Assembly (NCBI GenBank): GCA_022793975.1 | Contig: JAAWDW010000150.1 | Coordinates: 1-10,649, forward strand | Source of the DNA: Bacillota bacterium | Lineage (GTDB): Bacteria > Bacillota > Clostridia > Peptostreptococcales > Anaerovoracaceae | Length of the DNA stretch: 10,649 bases | Direction of reading: 5' to 3' | In this document: one piece after another, positions 1 to 7,826 of the stretch | Layout of the letters: each line of letters starts with the position of its first letter | Position numbering within the stretch: position 1 is the stretch's first letter | The notes under the pieces: generated by a model | What the model was told of the DNA's origin: nothing | The model's database searches: none | The model's input: the letters and a program-made list of their open reading frames with translations, nothing else | Position numbers and translations under genes: made by a program

Positions 1-29
1 ATAATGAACATAACTTCATAATTTGTCAT
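1..29 (-). CDS. rpsF: 30S ribosomal protein S6, N-terminal fragment (runs off the left edge)
   Basis: Only the first nine codons are in the window; they read MTNYEVMFI on the minus strand. This matches the conserved start of ribosomal protein S6 (x-x-YE-x-M-x-I), a primary binder of the 16S rRNA platform that pairs with S18. A strong ribosome binding site (GGAGGTGA on the minus strand, plus positions 35-42) lies a few bases before the ATG at 29-27. The gene diverges from yybS. In Bacillota rpsF usually heads an rpsF-ssb-rpsR operon, which would lie left of this window. The identification rests on a short peptide, the leader and the neighbours, so it is good but not certain. Confidence 0.8.
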
Positions 30-56
30 TTGATTCACCTCCCTGTGGTCTTAATG

Positions 57-103
57 GCGACGGTCTTTCCCGTCGCAGAGAATTGTCCGAAAAATACACG
101 GAC
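57..103 (-). promoter_or_regulatory. Structured 5' leader of rpsF (two hairpins)
   Basis: The rpsF leader on the minus strand can fold into two hairpins. One is a perfect 7-bp stem, GCGACGG with CCGTCGC (57-63 with 70-76, 6-nt loop). The other is a 5-bp stem, GTCCG with CGGAC (85-89 with 99-103). Both fit in the roughly 75-nt leader between the predicted promoter and the start codon. Leaders of rpsF in many bacteria carry an S6:S18-binding motif with a CCG element that gives autogenous control. A CCG is present here, but I have not shown that the fold matches that motif. Assignment as autoregulatory is inference. Confidence 0.45.
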
Positions 104-111
104 ACCAATAT

Positions 112-139
112 AGTATACCATAAATTTGGGAATAATCAA
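112..139 (-). promoter_or_regulatory. Predicted sigma-A promoter of rpsF
   Basis: On the minus strand the -10 reads TATACT (plus 112-117) and is preceded by TGG, which makes an extended -10. A TTGATT -35 (plus 134-139) lies 16 nt upstream. Transcription would start near position 105 and run left through the two leader hairpins into rpsF. Confidence 0.6.
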
Positions 140-221
140 GCAAAAAATTTCTATCGTGCTGCCGGGTAATGATATTGCCAAGCACACACAATATATAGTA
201 GATGAAATTATTTGAGGTTTG

Positions 222-235
222 TGGTACAATATAAT
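222..235 (+). promoter_or_regulatory. Predicted promoter of the yybS-gdpP-rplI-dnaB operon
   Basis: Two overlapping -10 candidates occur here: TACAAT at 225-230, extended by TGG at 222-224, and TATAAT at 230-235. No good -35 lies at the usual distance from either. Extended -10 promoters tolerate this. The start would fall near 237-242, just before the GGAGG at 253-257 that serves yybS. Confidence 0.5.
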
Positions 236-267
236 ATGTATAAGTATAGCATGGAGGAAGATAATAA

Positions 268-1014
268 ATGTATTTTTTGATGATATTTGCATTCATTTTT
301 ATAGTTCCGATAATTGTAATTGTTTGGAACTTAAAAAAGAATGTATCGCCGTATCAAACACTTTTTGAAAGCATAGTACTGACATCTATGGTTGTGATAG
401 CAATACTTTTTTCAGCATTTATTGACAGCGGCGTGTCTCTCGGAGATCAGCTTATGGGTATAATAAAGGAAGCGGCGGGATTCCTTGCCGGAACGGAAGA
501 GTTTGTAAAGGCTGCCGGCATCGGCAATATGACGTATGACGAAAGAGTGTCGCTTATTGTTTCAGCATACGGAATGATGAATTCCATGCTGCCGTCAACT
601 GTTCTGATTTCGGGTACGCTCGTTTCGTACTTTCTATATATGATTATATCAAAAATGTATAAAAGTGTAGGCGGAAAACCTGCAGAGCTTGTTCCGCTTA
701 AGTTCTTCAGATGGCCGCCGAACACAATGACAGGCTTTCTGGCAATGTTCCTGCTTTCATTTGTAATCGGACTTCTGCCAGCATTTGAAGGAATGCAGAT
801 TTATATGAATATAAGCGTCATTTTTGAATTTGTGATTGCGGTGCAGGGACTCGGCTTTGTTTTTCTTATATTTGATATGAAAAAAATCCCCAAAGCCTTT
901 GCGGTTGTAGTGGGTATAATCGGAATGGCAACGAGTTTCGGACGGATGATACTGTTTGCTGTAGGCGCGTTTGATTATATGATAAATATGAGAGGACGTA
1001 TGGCGCGCAGATAA
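268..1014 (+). CDS. yybS: YybS-like (DUF2232) multi-pass membrane protein
   Basis: A 248-residue hydrophobic protein with about six predicted membrane segments, near residues 3-20, 32-52, 111-130, 154-172, 180-203 and 209-239. A soluble stretch at 53-110 separates the second and third. The sequence around residues 144-152 (LKFFRWPPN) followed by paired helices resembles the C-terminal part of DUF2232/YybS proteins, which sit directly upstream of gdpP in many Bacillota. The exact biochemical role is not established; DUF2232 proteins are thought to be membrane components, possibly transporter-like. At 248 residues it is shorter than Bacillus YybS (about 310), apparently through fewer N-terminal helices. 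The start is supported by GGAGG at 253-257. The stop lies 19 nt before gdpP, so the two genes are probably co-transcribed. Confidence 0.75.
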   Translation: MYFLMIFAFIFIVPIIVIVWNLKKNVSPYQTLFESIVLTSMVVIAILFSAFIDSGVSLGDQLMGIIKEAAGFLAGTEEFVKAAGIGNMTYDERVSLIVSAYGMMNSMLPSTVLISGTLVSYFLYMIISKMYKSVGGKPAELVPLKFFRWPPNTMTGFLAMFLLSFVIGLLPAFEGMQIYMNISVIFEFVIAVQGLGFVFLIFDMKKIPKAFAVVVGIIGMATSFGRMILFAVGAFDYMINMRGRMARR

Positions 1015-1033
1015 AAGACGGAGGGTCTTTAAA

Positions 1034-2818
1034 ATGACAGATAAAGAAAATATAAAAAATATAGATAATATACAAAAAATTTTAGCGAAAAACGCACCTT
1101 TCCCAATGTGCATTATAAACGAACAGGGCAAAGTAACTGTCGCAAGCTCGAAAATAGGCGATGTATTCATTTATGACGATATTAAGGACTCCGATATTTT
1201 TGCACTTACAGGAATCAAGTACAAAGATTACGAAGCTGCGGCAAGTGGTGAGAAATCGCTTACAATTTCGAGAAATGATAGAATTTTTAGGATTTCGGCA
1301 AATGAAATTGAAGATGTAGACGGATATATGGTTATATATTTTCACGATATTACCAATCTTGAGGGGCTGAAAGAACTGTACAACTCGGAAAAAGTATGTA
1401 TCGCACTCGTACATGTGGACAATTTTGACGAACTCCTCAAAAATACCGAAGAAGAAAATGAGATGACACTCAGCTCTGTTATAGACAAAACGCTCAGACA
1501 ATGGGGTGCTCGTATGAACGCCGGCGTTGTAAAATACAGAGAAGATATGTATTTCTTTGTAATGAACAATTCATCGTGCGAAAAAATTATTGAAAACAAG
1601 TTTGCCATACTCGACGATATACGGGCAATTGAAACAGAAGGTGAATTTCCAGTAACGATTTCAATAGGAATAGGTGCCGGCGGGAAAACCATTGTGCAGA
1701 CTGATCAGTATGCCAAAGACGCGCTTGACCTTGCTCTCGGACGCGGGGGAGATCAGGCGGTAATAAAGAATATCTCCAATATCCAGTATTACGGTGGAAA
1801 AACTCAAGTTATAGAACGAGGCAACAAAGGCAAATCCAGAGTTATAGGACATGCGCTCAAACTTCTTATAGATCAGGCAGAAAAAGTTGTGATTATGGGT
1901 CATACAAATCCTGATATGGATGCGTTTGGTGCGGCACTCGGTATTACACGACTCATAAGAAATACGAATAAAGAGACATATATAGTGATAAATAATGTTA
2001 CGGAGTCGCTTTCGGAGATATATAAACAGGCAAAGGAAACAGAGCTTTATACTTTTATAAACAGTGAAAAAGCTCGTAATATTGTTGATAAAGATACGCT
2101 TCTCATTGTTCTGGACACACATAGACCGAGCTATACGGATTGTCCGGAACTGATAAATATGACAGACAAAATAGTGGTTATAGATCATCACAGAAAAGAC
2201 GAGGAAAGTGTAGAAAATCCTACGCTCGCCTATATGGAATCTTATGCCAGCTCTACATCGGAGCTTGTGTCGGAAATATTGCAGTATTCGGATGAGAAGA
2301 AGAATGTTACACGTTTTGAAGCAGAAGCTTTGCTTGCCGGCATTACGGTAGACACAAACAATTTTGCAGTAAAAACGGGTGTGCGTACGTTTGAAGCAGC
2401 TTCGTGGCTCAGGCGTTCGGGCGCCGATACTGCGGCAGTAAAGAAGTTCCTGCGTACAGACCTCGAATCATTTATGCTGCGCTCAAAATGTGTAGCCGAT
2501 GCCGAAATAATAAACGACGGACAGATAGCTCTTTCGGTAATGGAGGGAGACAGTCCGGACTGTCAGATACTCTGTGCACAGGCAGCGGATCAGCTGCTTT
2601 CCATAAAAGGTATTGTTGCAAGTTTTGTGGCAGGTGTGAACAGTTTCGGCAAAACAGTCGTAAGCGCACGTTCTTTAGGCGATATCAATGTACAGGTAAT
2701 AATGGAAAAAATGGGTGGAGGCGGTCATTTGACAACGGCCGCGGCGCAGGTAGATACAGCTCCAAAAGAAGTACTGGCGGAGCTTAAAGAGATGCTTATA
2801 GAAGAGGAAGAAATTTAA
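1034..2818 (+). CDS. gdpP: GdpP-type cyclic-di-AMP phosphodiesterase without N-terminal membrane helices
   Basis: A 594-residue DHH/DHHA1 phosphodiesterase expected to hydrolyse the second messenger c-di-AMP to pApA, affecting potassium balance, osmotic stress and cell-wall homeostasis. Domain order is PAS-like (about 14-110), degenerate GGDEF (about 118-247, with REDMY near 169-173 where an active enzyme has GGDEF), DHH (about 281-440) and DHHA1 (about 490-592). All metal-binding motifs of the DHH domain are visible: GHTNPDMD (H290, D294, D296), VLDTH (D361), IDHH (D384, H385, H386) and ITVDT (D440). The DHHA1 signature GGGGH is at 561-565. The family normally begins with two membrane helices; here the protein starts almost directly at the PAS domain. 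A GGAGGG sequence at 1020-1025 supports the ATG at 1034. It lies between yybS and rplI, the standard context. Confidence 0.93.
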   Translation: MTDKENIKNIDNIQKILAKNAPFPMCIINEQGKVTVASSKIGDVFIYDDIKDSDIFALTGIKYKDYEAAASGEKSLTISRNDRIFRISANEIEDVDGYMVIYFHDITNLEGLKELYNSEKVCIALVHVDNFDELLKNTEEENEMTLSSVIDKTLRQWGARMNAGVVKYREDMYFFVMNNSSCEKIIENKFAILDDIRAIETEGEFPVTISIGIGAGGKTIVQTDQYAKDALDLALGRGGDQAVIKNISNIQYYGGKTQVIERGNKGKSRVIGHALKLLIDQAEKVVIMGHTNPDMDAFGAALGITRLIRNTNKETYIVINNVTESLSEIYKQAKETELYTFINSEKARNIVDKDTLLIVLDTHRPSYTDCPELINMTDKIVVIDHHRKDEESVENPTLAYMESYASSTSELVSEILQYSDEKKNVTRFEAEALLAGITVDTNNFAVKTGVRTFEAASWLRRSGADTAAVKKFLRTDLESFMLRSKCVADAEIINDGQIALSVMEGDSPDCQILCAQAADQLLSIKGIVASFVAGVNSFGKTVVSARSLGDINVQVIMEKMGGGGHLTTAAAQVDTAPKEVLAELKEMLIEEEEI

Positions 2819-2841
2819 AGTTAAATCAGGAGGGCTTAGAT

Positions 2842-3285
2842 ATGATAGTTATTTTATTAAAGGATGTAAAAGGTACGGGCAAGGCGGGAGATATTGTGAA
2901 AGTTTCCGACGGCTATGCAAGAAACATGCTTATACCTAAAGGTATGGCCAAGGAAGCAACGGAAGGCAATGTAAGAAGTCTTGAAAAGCAGAAAGCGCTG
3001 GCGGAGGAAAAAAGAGCGGCTGATAAAGCAGCGGCGCAGGCTCTTGCCGATAAAATAAAAGAACTTAAAACAGTAATAAAGACAAAAGGCGGCGAAGGGG
3101 GAAGACTTTTCGGCTCGATAACTTCAAAAGACATAAGTGATGCTGTGTCAGAGCAGCACAAGCTCAATATAGACAAGAAAAAGATTGTACTCGATACGCC
3201 GATAAAGACCTGCGGTACATATGAAATTCCGGTAAAGCTTTATACGGAAGTGACGGGAACTCTTAACGTAACAGTAGAAGTTTAG
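2842..3285 (+). CDS. rplI: 50S ribosomal protein L9
   Basis: A 147-residue protein, the normal length for bacterial L9, which binds 23S rRNA at the base of the L1 stalk and extends from the ribosome to influence translation fidelity. The N-terminal domain (1-50) has the family signature: VILLKDVKG, then DGYARNMLIPKGMA at about 23-36. A charged, lysine- and alanine-rich connecting helix (about 45-80) follows, then the C-terminal domain with GGRLFGSIT near 88-96. An AGGAGGG at 2828-2834 gives a strong ribosome binding site. It sits 23 nt after gdpP and 40 nt before dnaB, the usual gdpP-rplI-dnaB arrangement in Bacillota. Confidence 0.97.
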   Translation: MIVILLKDVKGTGKAGDIVKVSDGYARNMLIPKGMAKEATEGNVRSLEKQKALAEEKRAADKAAAQALADKIKELKTVIKTKGGEGGRLFGSITSKDISDAVSEQHKLNIDKKKIVLDTPIKTCGTYEIPVKLYTEVTGTLNVTVEV

Positions 3286-3325
3286 CCGATTTGACTGAAA
3301 TTCAATCGGAGAGAGGACCTTAATT

Positions 3326-4654
3326 ATGATAGAAAAAATACCTCCGCATAATGAAGAGGCAGAAAAATCGATACTGGGTGCATCAATGCTGAGCAAAGAT
3401 GCTCTGCTTGATATTATGGATATTGTGAAGCCGAGAGATTTTTACAGCGAAATGCATAAAGAAATTTTTACGGCCATAAGAGAGCTTTATTCAAGAAATG
3501 AGCCTATTGACACACTTACGGTTTCCGAAGAGCTTAAAAAGAGAAATTCGCTTGAAATGGTAGGAGGCCGCGCGTATATAGCTTCGCTGTCATCTGGGGT
3601 GCCGTCTACTGCGAATGCGGGACAGTATGCAAAAATAGTTGCGGAAAAAGCTGTGCTCAGAAAACTAATAGCTGCGTCAACCGATATCATAGAAGAAGCA
3701 TATAAAGAAGCGATGGATGCCGATGTGGTGCTTGATTATGCAGAGCGCGGAATATTTGAAATTGCGCAGGCAAAACAGAGCAAAGATGTTGCCGCACTTA
3801 AAGATGTACTTATAAAGAATATAGAAATTATAGACGAAGCAAGTAGACAAGAAGGAAATGTCATAGGAGTTCCCACGGGTTTTCGGGATCTTGATATAAA
3901 AACAAGCGGACTGCAGAGATCGGACCTTGTTATAGTAGCGGCGAGACCGGCAATGGGTAAGACGGCTTTTGCACTCAATGTTGCGCAGCAGGCGGCAATA
4001 AAAGGAGGCGCATCAGTACTCATTTTTTCGATGGAAATGTCAAAAGAGCAGCTTGGTCAGAGGCTTCTTTCTATGGAATCACGTGTAGAGATGCAGAAGC
4101 TTAAAACCGGAGAACTAAACCGAAAAGATTGGGACGATATAAATATTGCGCTAGATACACTTTCGGAAGCAAACATATTTATAGATGATACGCCAGGTAT
4201 TTCCATTATGGAAATAAAGAATAAGTGCAGGCGCATAAAAGCGGAGCACGGACTTGATCTCGTGGTACTCGATTATTTACAGCTTATGTCTTATGAAGGC
4301 AGAGTGGATTCCAGACAGCAGGAAATATCGGCGCTCTCAAGAAATTTAAAACTTATTGCACGTGAAATGGACTGCCCTGTTATAGTGCTTTCGCAGCTTT
4401 CGCGAGCACCGGAACAGAGACAGGATCACAGACCACAGCTGGCGGATCTTCGTGAATCGGGGTCTATTGAACAGGATGCCGATATCGTACTTTTCTTATA
4501 CAGAGATGATTATTATGAGAAAGAAAATTCGGAAAAACCAGGTGTCTGCGAAGTTATAATATCAAAACAGCGAAGTGGTCCAACCGGAACAGTAGAGCTT
4601 ATGTGGCTTGAAAAGTATACTAGGTTTGCGGACAAGAGCAATATTTCGCTTTAA
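3326..4654 (+). CDS. dnaB: Replicative DNA helicase DnaB
   Basis: A 442-residue hexameric 5'-3' replicative helicase (called DnaC in Bacillus subtilis) that unwinds DNA ahead of the replisome and recruits primase. The N-terminal helical domain (about 1-105) opens with the typical PHNEEAEKSILGA. The RecA-like motor (about 180-442) begins with VPTGFRDLD, carries the Walker A motif ARPAMGKT at 206-213, the Walker B-containing LDYLQLM at 315-321, QLADLRESGSIEQDAD at 371-386, and the C-terminal KQRSGPTG at 414-421. Length and motifs indicate an intact gene with no intein. GGAGAGAGGA at 3308-3317 lies before the ATG. It is followed 50 nt later by a DnaD/helicase-loader-like gene, so the operon pairs the helicase with a likely loading partner. 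Confidence 0.97.
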   Translation: MIEKIPPHNEEAEKSILGASMLSKDALLDIMDIVKPRDFYSEMHKEIFTAIRELYSRNEPIDTLTVSEELKKRNSLEMVGGRAYIASLSSGVPSTANAGQYAKIVAEKAVLRKLIAASTDIIEEAYKEAMDADVVLDYAERGIFEIAQAKQSKDVAALKDVLIKNIEIIDEASRQEGNVIGVPTGFRDLDIKTSGLQRSDLVIVAARPAMGKTAFALNVAQQAAIKGGASVLIFSMEMSKEQLGQRLLSMESRVEMQKLKTGELNRKDWDDINIALDTLSEANIFIDDTPGISIMEIKNKCRRIKAEHGLDLVVLDYLQLMSYEGRVDSRQQEISALSRNLKLIAREMDCPVIVLSQLSRAPEQRQDHRPQLADLRESGSIEQDADIVLFLYRDDYYEKENSEKPGVCEVIISKQRSGPTGTVELMWLEKYTRFADKSNISL

Positions 4655-4704
4655 TTTTCACAATTTGTACAAAAACATACTGCGCATGCGGAGTATAATT
4701 TATA

Positions 4705-6072
4705 ATGGCATATTACAGAAACATAAGCAGCGTCGGTGCCTTAGATATAGAGAAGGAAATTAAAATGCAATTTGGCAGGGGCAGGAAAAACGGTTATCTT
4801 CTTGATACGGAAGTTGAAAATATATTTATAAGTGAACATATGGTAACAGCTCCGGGAGATTATGTAAAAGTATATCTCTATGCTTTGATGTGCGCCGAAA
4901 CAGGACAGTCCGTATCGGAAGAACGGCTTGCAAAACTTTTGCTGACAGAACCTGTGTATATAGAGAAAGCACTTCTCTATTGGCAGGAGCGTGGAGTGAT
5001 AAAGCGCATAAGAAACGGTGCAGAAGACAAGATAGAATTCGTAAGCCTTCGTGATAAACTTTTTGGCAGTACGGGAAAAGATACGCCGATGCAGGATGTA
5101 GATATGAACTCAGGTGCGGCCGCCGGTATGAACAGCGGTATTTCTCAGTTTAGGGGCAGGCTTTATGATAAGCAGCTTTCCGATATGTGCAAAGCGGTAG
5201 AAAAAATAATAGAACGTCCGCTTGGTGGAAAAGAACCGCTGGAGATATTTTCGTGGATAGATGAGTTTGGGGCGTCCCCGGAGGTTATTGTTACCGCATA
5301 TAGTTACTGTAAAAAGGAATATAAAAAAGATGCGGCGGCGTATGTGGGCAAAGTTGTGAAAAACTGGATGCTGAAAGGCCTTGATGATGCTGCCAAAATA
5401 GATGAATATCTCGGTGAAATAGAACGAAACCGTTTTCTGTATAAACGCGTATTTAAGGCACTCGGATTTATGAGAAACCCGACAGAAGAAGAGAAGAAAA
5501 TTATGAGCAGATGGTTTTCGGATATGAATTATTCCATTGATAAAGTGCTGGAGGCATGCAGTAAAACGAGCGGAATATCAAACCCGAATTTAAATTATGT
5601 CAATAAGATTCTTACAGATTGGTATAAAGAGAAAAATGGTGTACTGCCGAATGAAGAAGGACGTATTCCGTTAGGATATGTGCTTAAATATTATGATTAC
5701 ATAAGAAACGAAGCGGAAGATGCCGCAAGGAAAAGAAAACAGGAAATTTACGATAGGCTTCCCGAAATAAAAGAGCTTGATGAAAATATAAAAAGGGCCG
5801 GAATGGAGACCGGCAGATTGATGATTTCCGGAAGAGCCGATAGAAAAGAAGCGGCGTTGGCGGTGAAAAAATCAGTGGACAAGATGCTCGCGGACAGGGC
5901 GGCGATACTTGTAGAAAACAGCTATCCTATAAATTATACGGAAGTAAAGTATATGTGCAGTCTGTGCGGAGACACAGGCACAACAGAAAATGGTGAGCGC
6001 TGCAGTTGTTTTGAACAGAGAATGGAAGAAGCAAAAACATGGCGAATTTCAGAAAAAATACAAGCGAAATAA
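4705..6072 (+). CDS. DnaD-domain primosomal protein fused to a DnaC/DnaI-type helicase-loader N-terminal domain, AAA+ domain absent
   Basis: A 455-residue protein with two parts. Residues 35-115 look like the DnaD winged-helix domain. Two DnaD (DnaB_2) domains follow at about 158-226 and 248-310, each with the YxxxI/L-x-x-W signature (YVGKVVKNW at 213-221 and YVNKILTDW at 298-306). DnaD proteins bind and remodel DNA during primosome assembly. Residues 340-437 then match the N-terminal helicase-binding domain of clostridial DnaC/Bacillus DnaI: EIYDRLPEIKELD at 347-359, SYPINY at 406-411 and a zinc-type cluster C418-x2-C421...C433-x-C435 with GDTG between. In loaders this domain is followed by an AAA+ ATPase. 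Here the protein ends about 20 residues after the last cysteine, and no Walker motif follows in any nearby frame. The ribosome binding site is weak (GGAG at 4690-4693). The 3' end overlaps the next gene by 34 nt. The likely role is as an adaptor between DNA and the DnaB helicase. Confidence 0.82.
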   Translation: MAYYRNISSVGALDIEKEIKMQFGRGRKNGYLLDTEVENIFISEHMVTAPGDYVKVYLYALMCAETGQSVSEERLAKLLLTEPVYIEKALLYWQERGVIKRIRNGAEDKIEFVSLRDKLFGSTGKDTPMQDVDMNSGAAAGMNSGISQFRGRLYDKQLSDMCKAVEKIIERPLGGKEPLEIFSWIDEFGASPEVIVTAYSYCKKEYKKDAAAYVGKVVKNWMLKGLDDAAKIDEYLGEIERNRFLYKRVFKALGFMRNPTEEEKKIMSRWFSDMNYSIDKVLEACSKTSGISNPNLNYVNKILTDWYKEKNGVLPNEEGRIPLGYVLKYYDYIRNEAEDAARKRKQEIYDRLPEIKELDENIKRAGMETGRLMISGRADRKEAALAVKKSVDKMLADRAAILVENSYPINYTEVKYMCSLCGDTGTTENGERCSCFEQRMEEAKTWRISEKIQAK

Positions 6073-7763
6073 TAAAAAAAGAAGATTTTATCAGCAGGCA
6101 AAATGTTGTTGATAACATCTATTTTATGCTTGCACTCCCTTTTAAGATTATGGGAGGGTTTATTTTAAGCTGTTTTTTTTCTTTGAGAAATAAGTATTAT
6201 GAAAAAAATCCGCAGGCGCGGAAACGTTCTCAGGAAAAACGTGAAAGACGCAGAAGGAAACTACACATTGTAAAACATAAAGCGGGTAAAATTGATAAAA
6301 AAATAACGAGATTTGCAGTGCGTTCTGTAAATATTATTGATAGAAAAACAGATGCTTTTGTAGAAAGAGCCGATATTGCACTTGTAGTTTTTGCCCATCA
6401 TTTCCATACGGCAAAAGAGTGGGCGGAACTTAATAAAAAACTGCTTCTTTGTCAATTTGCCGGACTGGTAGCCATAGCACTGTGTTTTATGGGGATTTTT
6501 AATATTTGCACCGCGTATGAGTATTCATATAACAGCAGGACGCTTGGACTTGTAAACAATCAGGAAGATGTGCTCAGAATTCTTGATCTTGTAAGTGAAA
6601 ATCTTACGGAAGAGCATAATGCCGAAATAACGATTGATAAAAAAGAAGATATCGGATTTAAACGCGTATTTTCCGTAGGAAAAGAGACCGATAATATGGA
6701 ACAAGTGCTTAATAAACTTACGTATATGCAAGATCTTGTTGCGCAGGGCTGCGGAATCTTCATTGATAACAGAAGGGTGGCGATTGTGGATAATGAGGAG
6801 ACTGCGGATGCTGTGCTTGACACGGTGCTGGCGACATTTGCAGTGCCGAGCGAAACGACTACATATGAGGAAATTGGGTTTGCTGAGGATGTCAAAGTAA
6901 CACAGATTGAGACGCGTCTCGGTCTTATAGAAAATCCCGATGATGTTATTCAAAAGATACTGACAGGCGCCGAAGAAATAAAAAAGCATATCGTGCAGTC
7001 GGGAGATACATTCTCCGGAATAGCAAAAGCATATAATATAAGTACGGCTGATCTTCAGGCGGCAAATCCTCTTGTAACACCGGAAAGACTTGTGATAGGT
7101 CAGGAGATTATACTTACACAGGCGGTGCCAATGCTTACAGTACAGACGGTAGAAGTATCGACTTTGACAGAGTATCTGCAGTTTCAGACAGTTTATGAGG
7201 ACAACCCATCGGTATATCAGGGAGAAACAAGCACAAAAGTAGCCGGCAAAATGGGTGAAAGACAAGTAATTGCAAAACTTGTAAAGAACAACGGTGTGGA
7301 AGTTGCGCGTATGGAATTGGAATCGCAGATTACGAAAGAGCCGGTAACTGCGGTCATATCAGTGGGTACGAAAGCTCTTCCGCCGAAGCAGGGTACAGGT
7401 ACGTTCATTTATCCTGTAACAGGAGCGAAACTTACATCAAGATTCGGGACGAGATGGGGCAGGATGCATTACGGAATAGACCTTGCAATCGCGACAGGCA
7501 CCAAAATAAGGGCGTCCGACGGCGGTACGGTGGTATTTTCAGGATACAGCGGTTCGTACGGATATGTTGTTAAAATCGACCATGGAGGTGGATTTGTAAC
7601 AGTATATGCACATTGCAGCAAGCTTCATGTAAAGGTTGGAGAAAAGGTATACCAGGGTCAGCATATTGCTAATGTAGGAAGTACAGGACGCAGCACAGGA
7701 CCGCACTGTCATTTTGAAGTGCAGTATCTCGGCGTGCAGAAGAATCCGCTGAATTATTTGTAG
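6039..7763 (+). CDS. Membrane-anchored LysM-G5-M23 peptidoglycan peptidase
   Basis: A 574-residue cell-wall hydrolase expected to cut peptide bonds in peptidoglycan cross-links. A hydrophobic stretch at 28-48 and a very basic segment at 50-90 are followed by a clear membrane helix at about 136-156, placing the rest outside the cell. The extracellular part has an uncharacterised region (160-310), a LysM peptidoglycan-binding domain (about 315-360; HIVQSGDTFSGIAKAY), a G5 domain (about 370-445) and a C-terminal M23/LytM metallopeptidase (about 453-574). By comparison with LytM, the zinc ligands are H477, D481 (HYGID) and H558, with catalytic H525 (YAHCS) and H556 (HCH), so the enzyme should be active. 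The start at 6039 overlaps the DnaD-like gene by 34 nt and is served by GGAAG at 6024-6028; translational coupling is likely. It is the last gene before the terminator. Confidence 0.92.
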   Translation: MANFRKNTSEIIKKEDFISRQNVVDNIYFMLALPFKIMGGFILSCFFSLRNKYYEKNPQARKRSQEKRERRRRKLHIVKHKAGKIDKKITRFAVRSVNIIDRKTDAFVERADIALVVFAHHFHTAKEWAELNKKLLLCQFAGLVAIALCFMGIFNICTAYEYSYNSRTLGLVNNQEDVLRILDLVSENLTEEHNAEITIDKKEDIGFKRVFSVGKETDNMEQVLNKLTYMQDLVAQGCGIFIDNRRVAIVDNEETADAVLDTVLATFAVPSETTTYEEIGFAEDVKVTQIETRLGLIENPDDVIQKILTGAEEIKKHIVQSGDTFSGIAKAYNISTADLQAANPLVTPERLVIGQEIILTQAVPMLTVQTVEVSTLTEYLQFQTVYEDNPSVYQGETSTKVAGKMGERQVIAKLVKNNGVEVARMELESQITKEPVTAVISVGTKALPPKQGTGTFIYPVTGAKLTSRFGTRWGRMHYGIDLAIATGTKIRASDGGTVVFSGYSGSYGYVVKIDHGGGFVTVYAHCSKLHVKVGEKVYQGQHIANVGSTGRSTGPHCHFEVQYLGVQKNPLNYL

Positions 7764-7774
7764 AAATAAAAAAA

Positions 7775-7807
7775 TGCCTTCTTTCTTTAAAAATTAAAGT
7801 AAAGGCA
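7775..7807. terminator. Intrinsic terminator between convergent genes
   Basis: TGCCTT and CTTTAA in the left arm pair with TTAAAG and AAGGCA in the right arm around a short A-rich loop, with a small internal loop. On the minus strand the hairpin is followed by a run of seven T (plus 7768-7774), a strong stop for the leftward BTAD gene whose stop codon is 20 nt away. On the plus strand the following T content (CATTCAAATTTAATTTT) is weaker but may also stop the M23 operon. Confidence 0.8.
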
Positions 7808-7826
7808 CATTCAAATTTAATTTTAA

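Noticed and set aside
3286..3309. Small inverted repeat CCGATT/AATCGG between rplI and dnaB
   Set aside because: Only 6 bp with a 12-nt loop and no T-run, so not a terminator; it may slightly affect the dnaB ribosome binding site, but this is weak.
4665..4699. Internal promoter between dnaB and the DnaD-like gene (TTGTAC and TATAAT)
   Set aside because: The spacing is 23 nt, too long for sigma-A, and the start would fall at the ATG with no room for the ribosome binding site.
6173..6180. T8 run in the M23 peptidase gene
   Set aside because: Encodes Phe residues in a hydrophobic segment of an AT-leaning gene; no other sign of a switch or of a broken frame.
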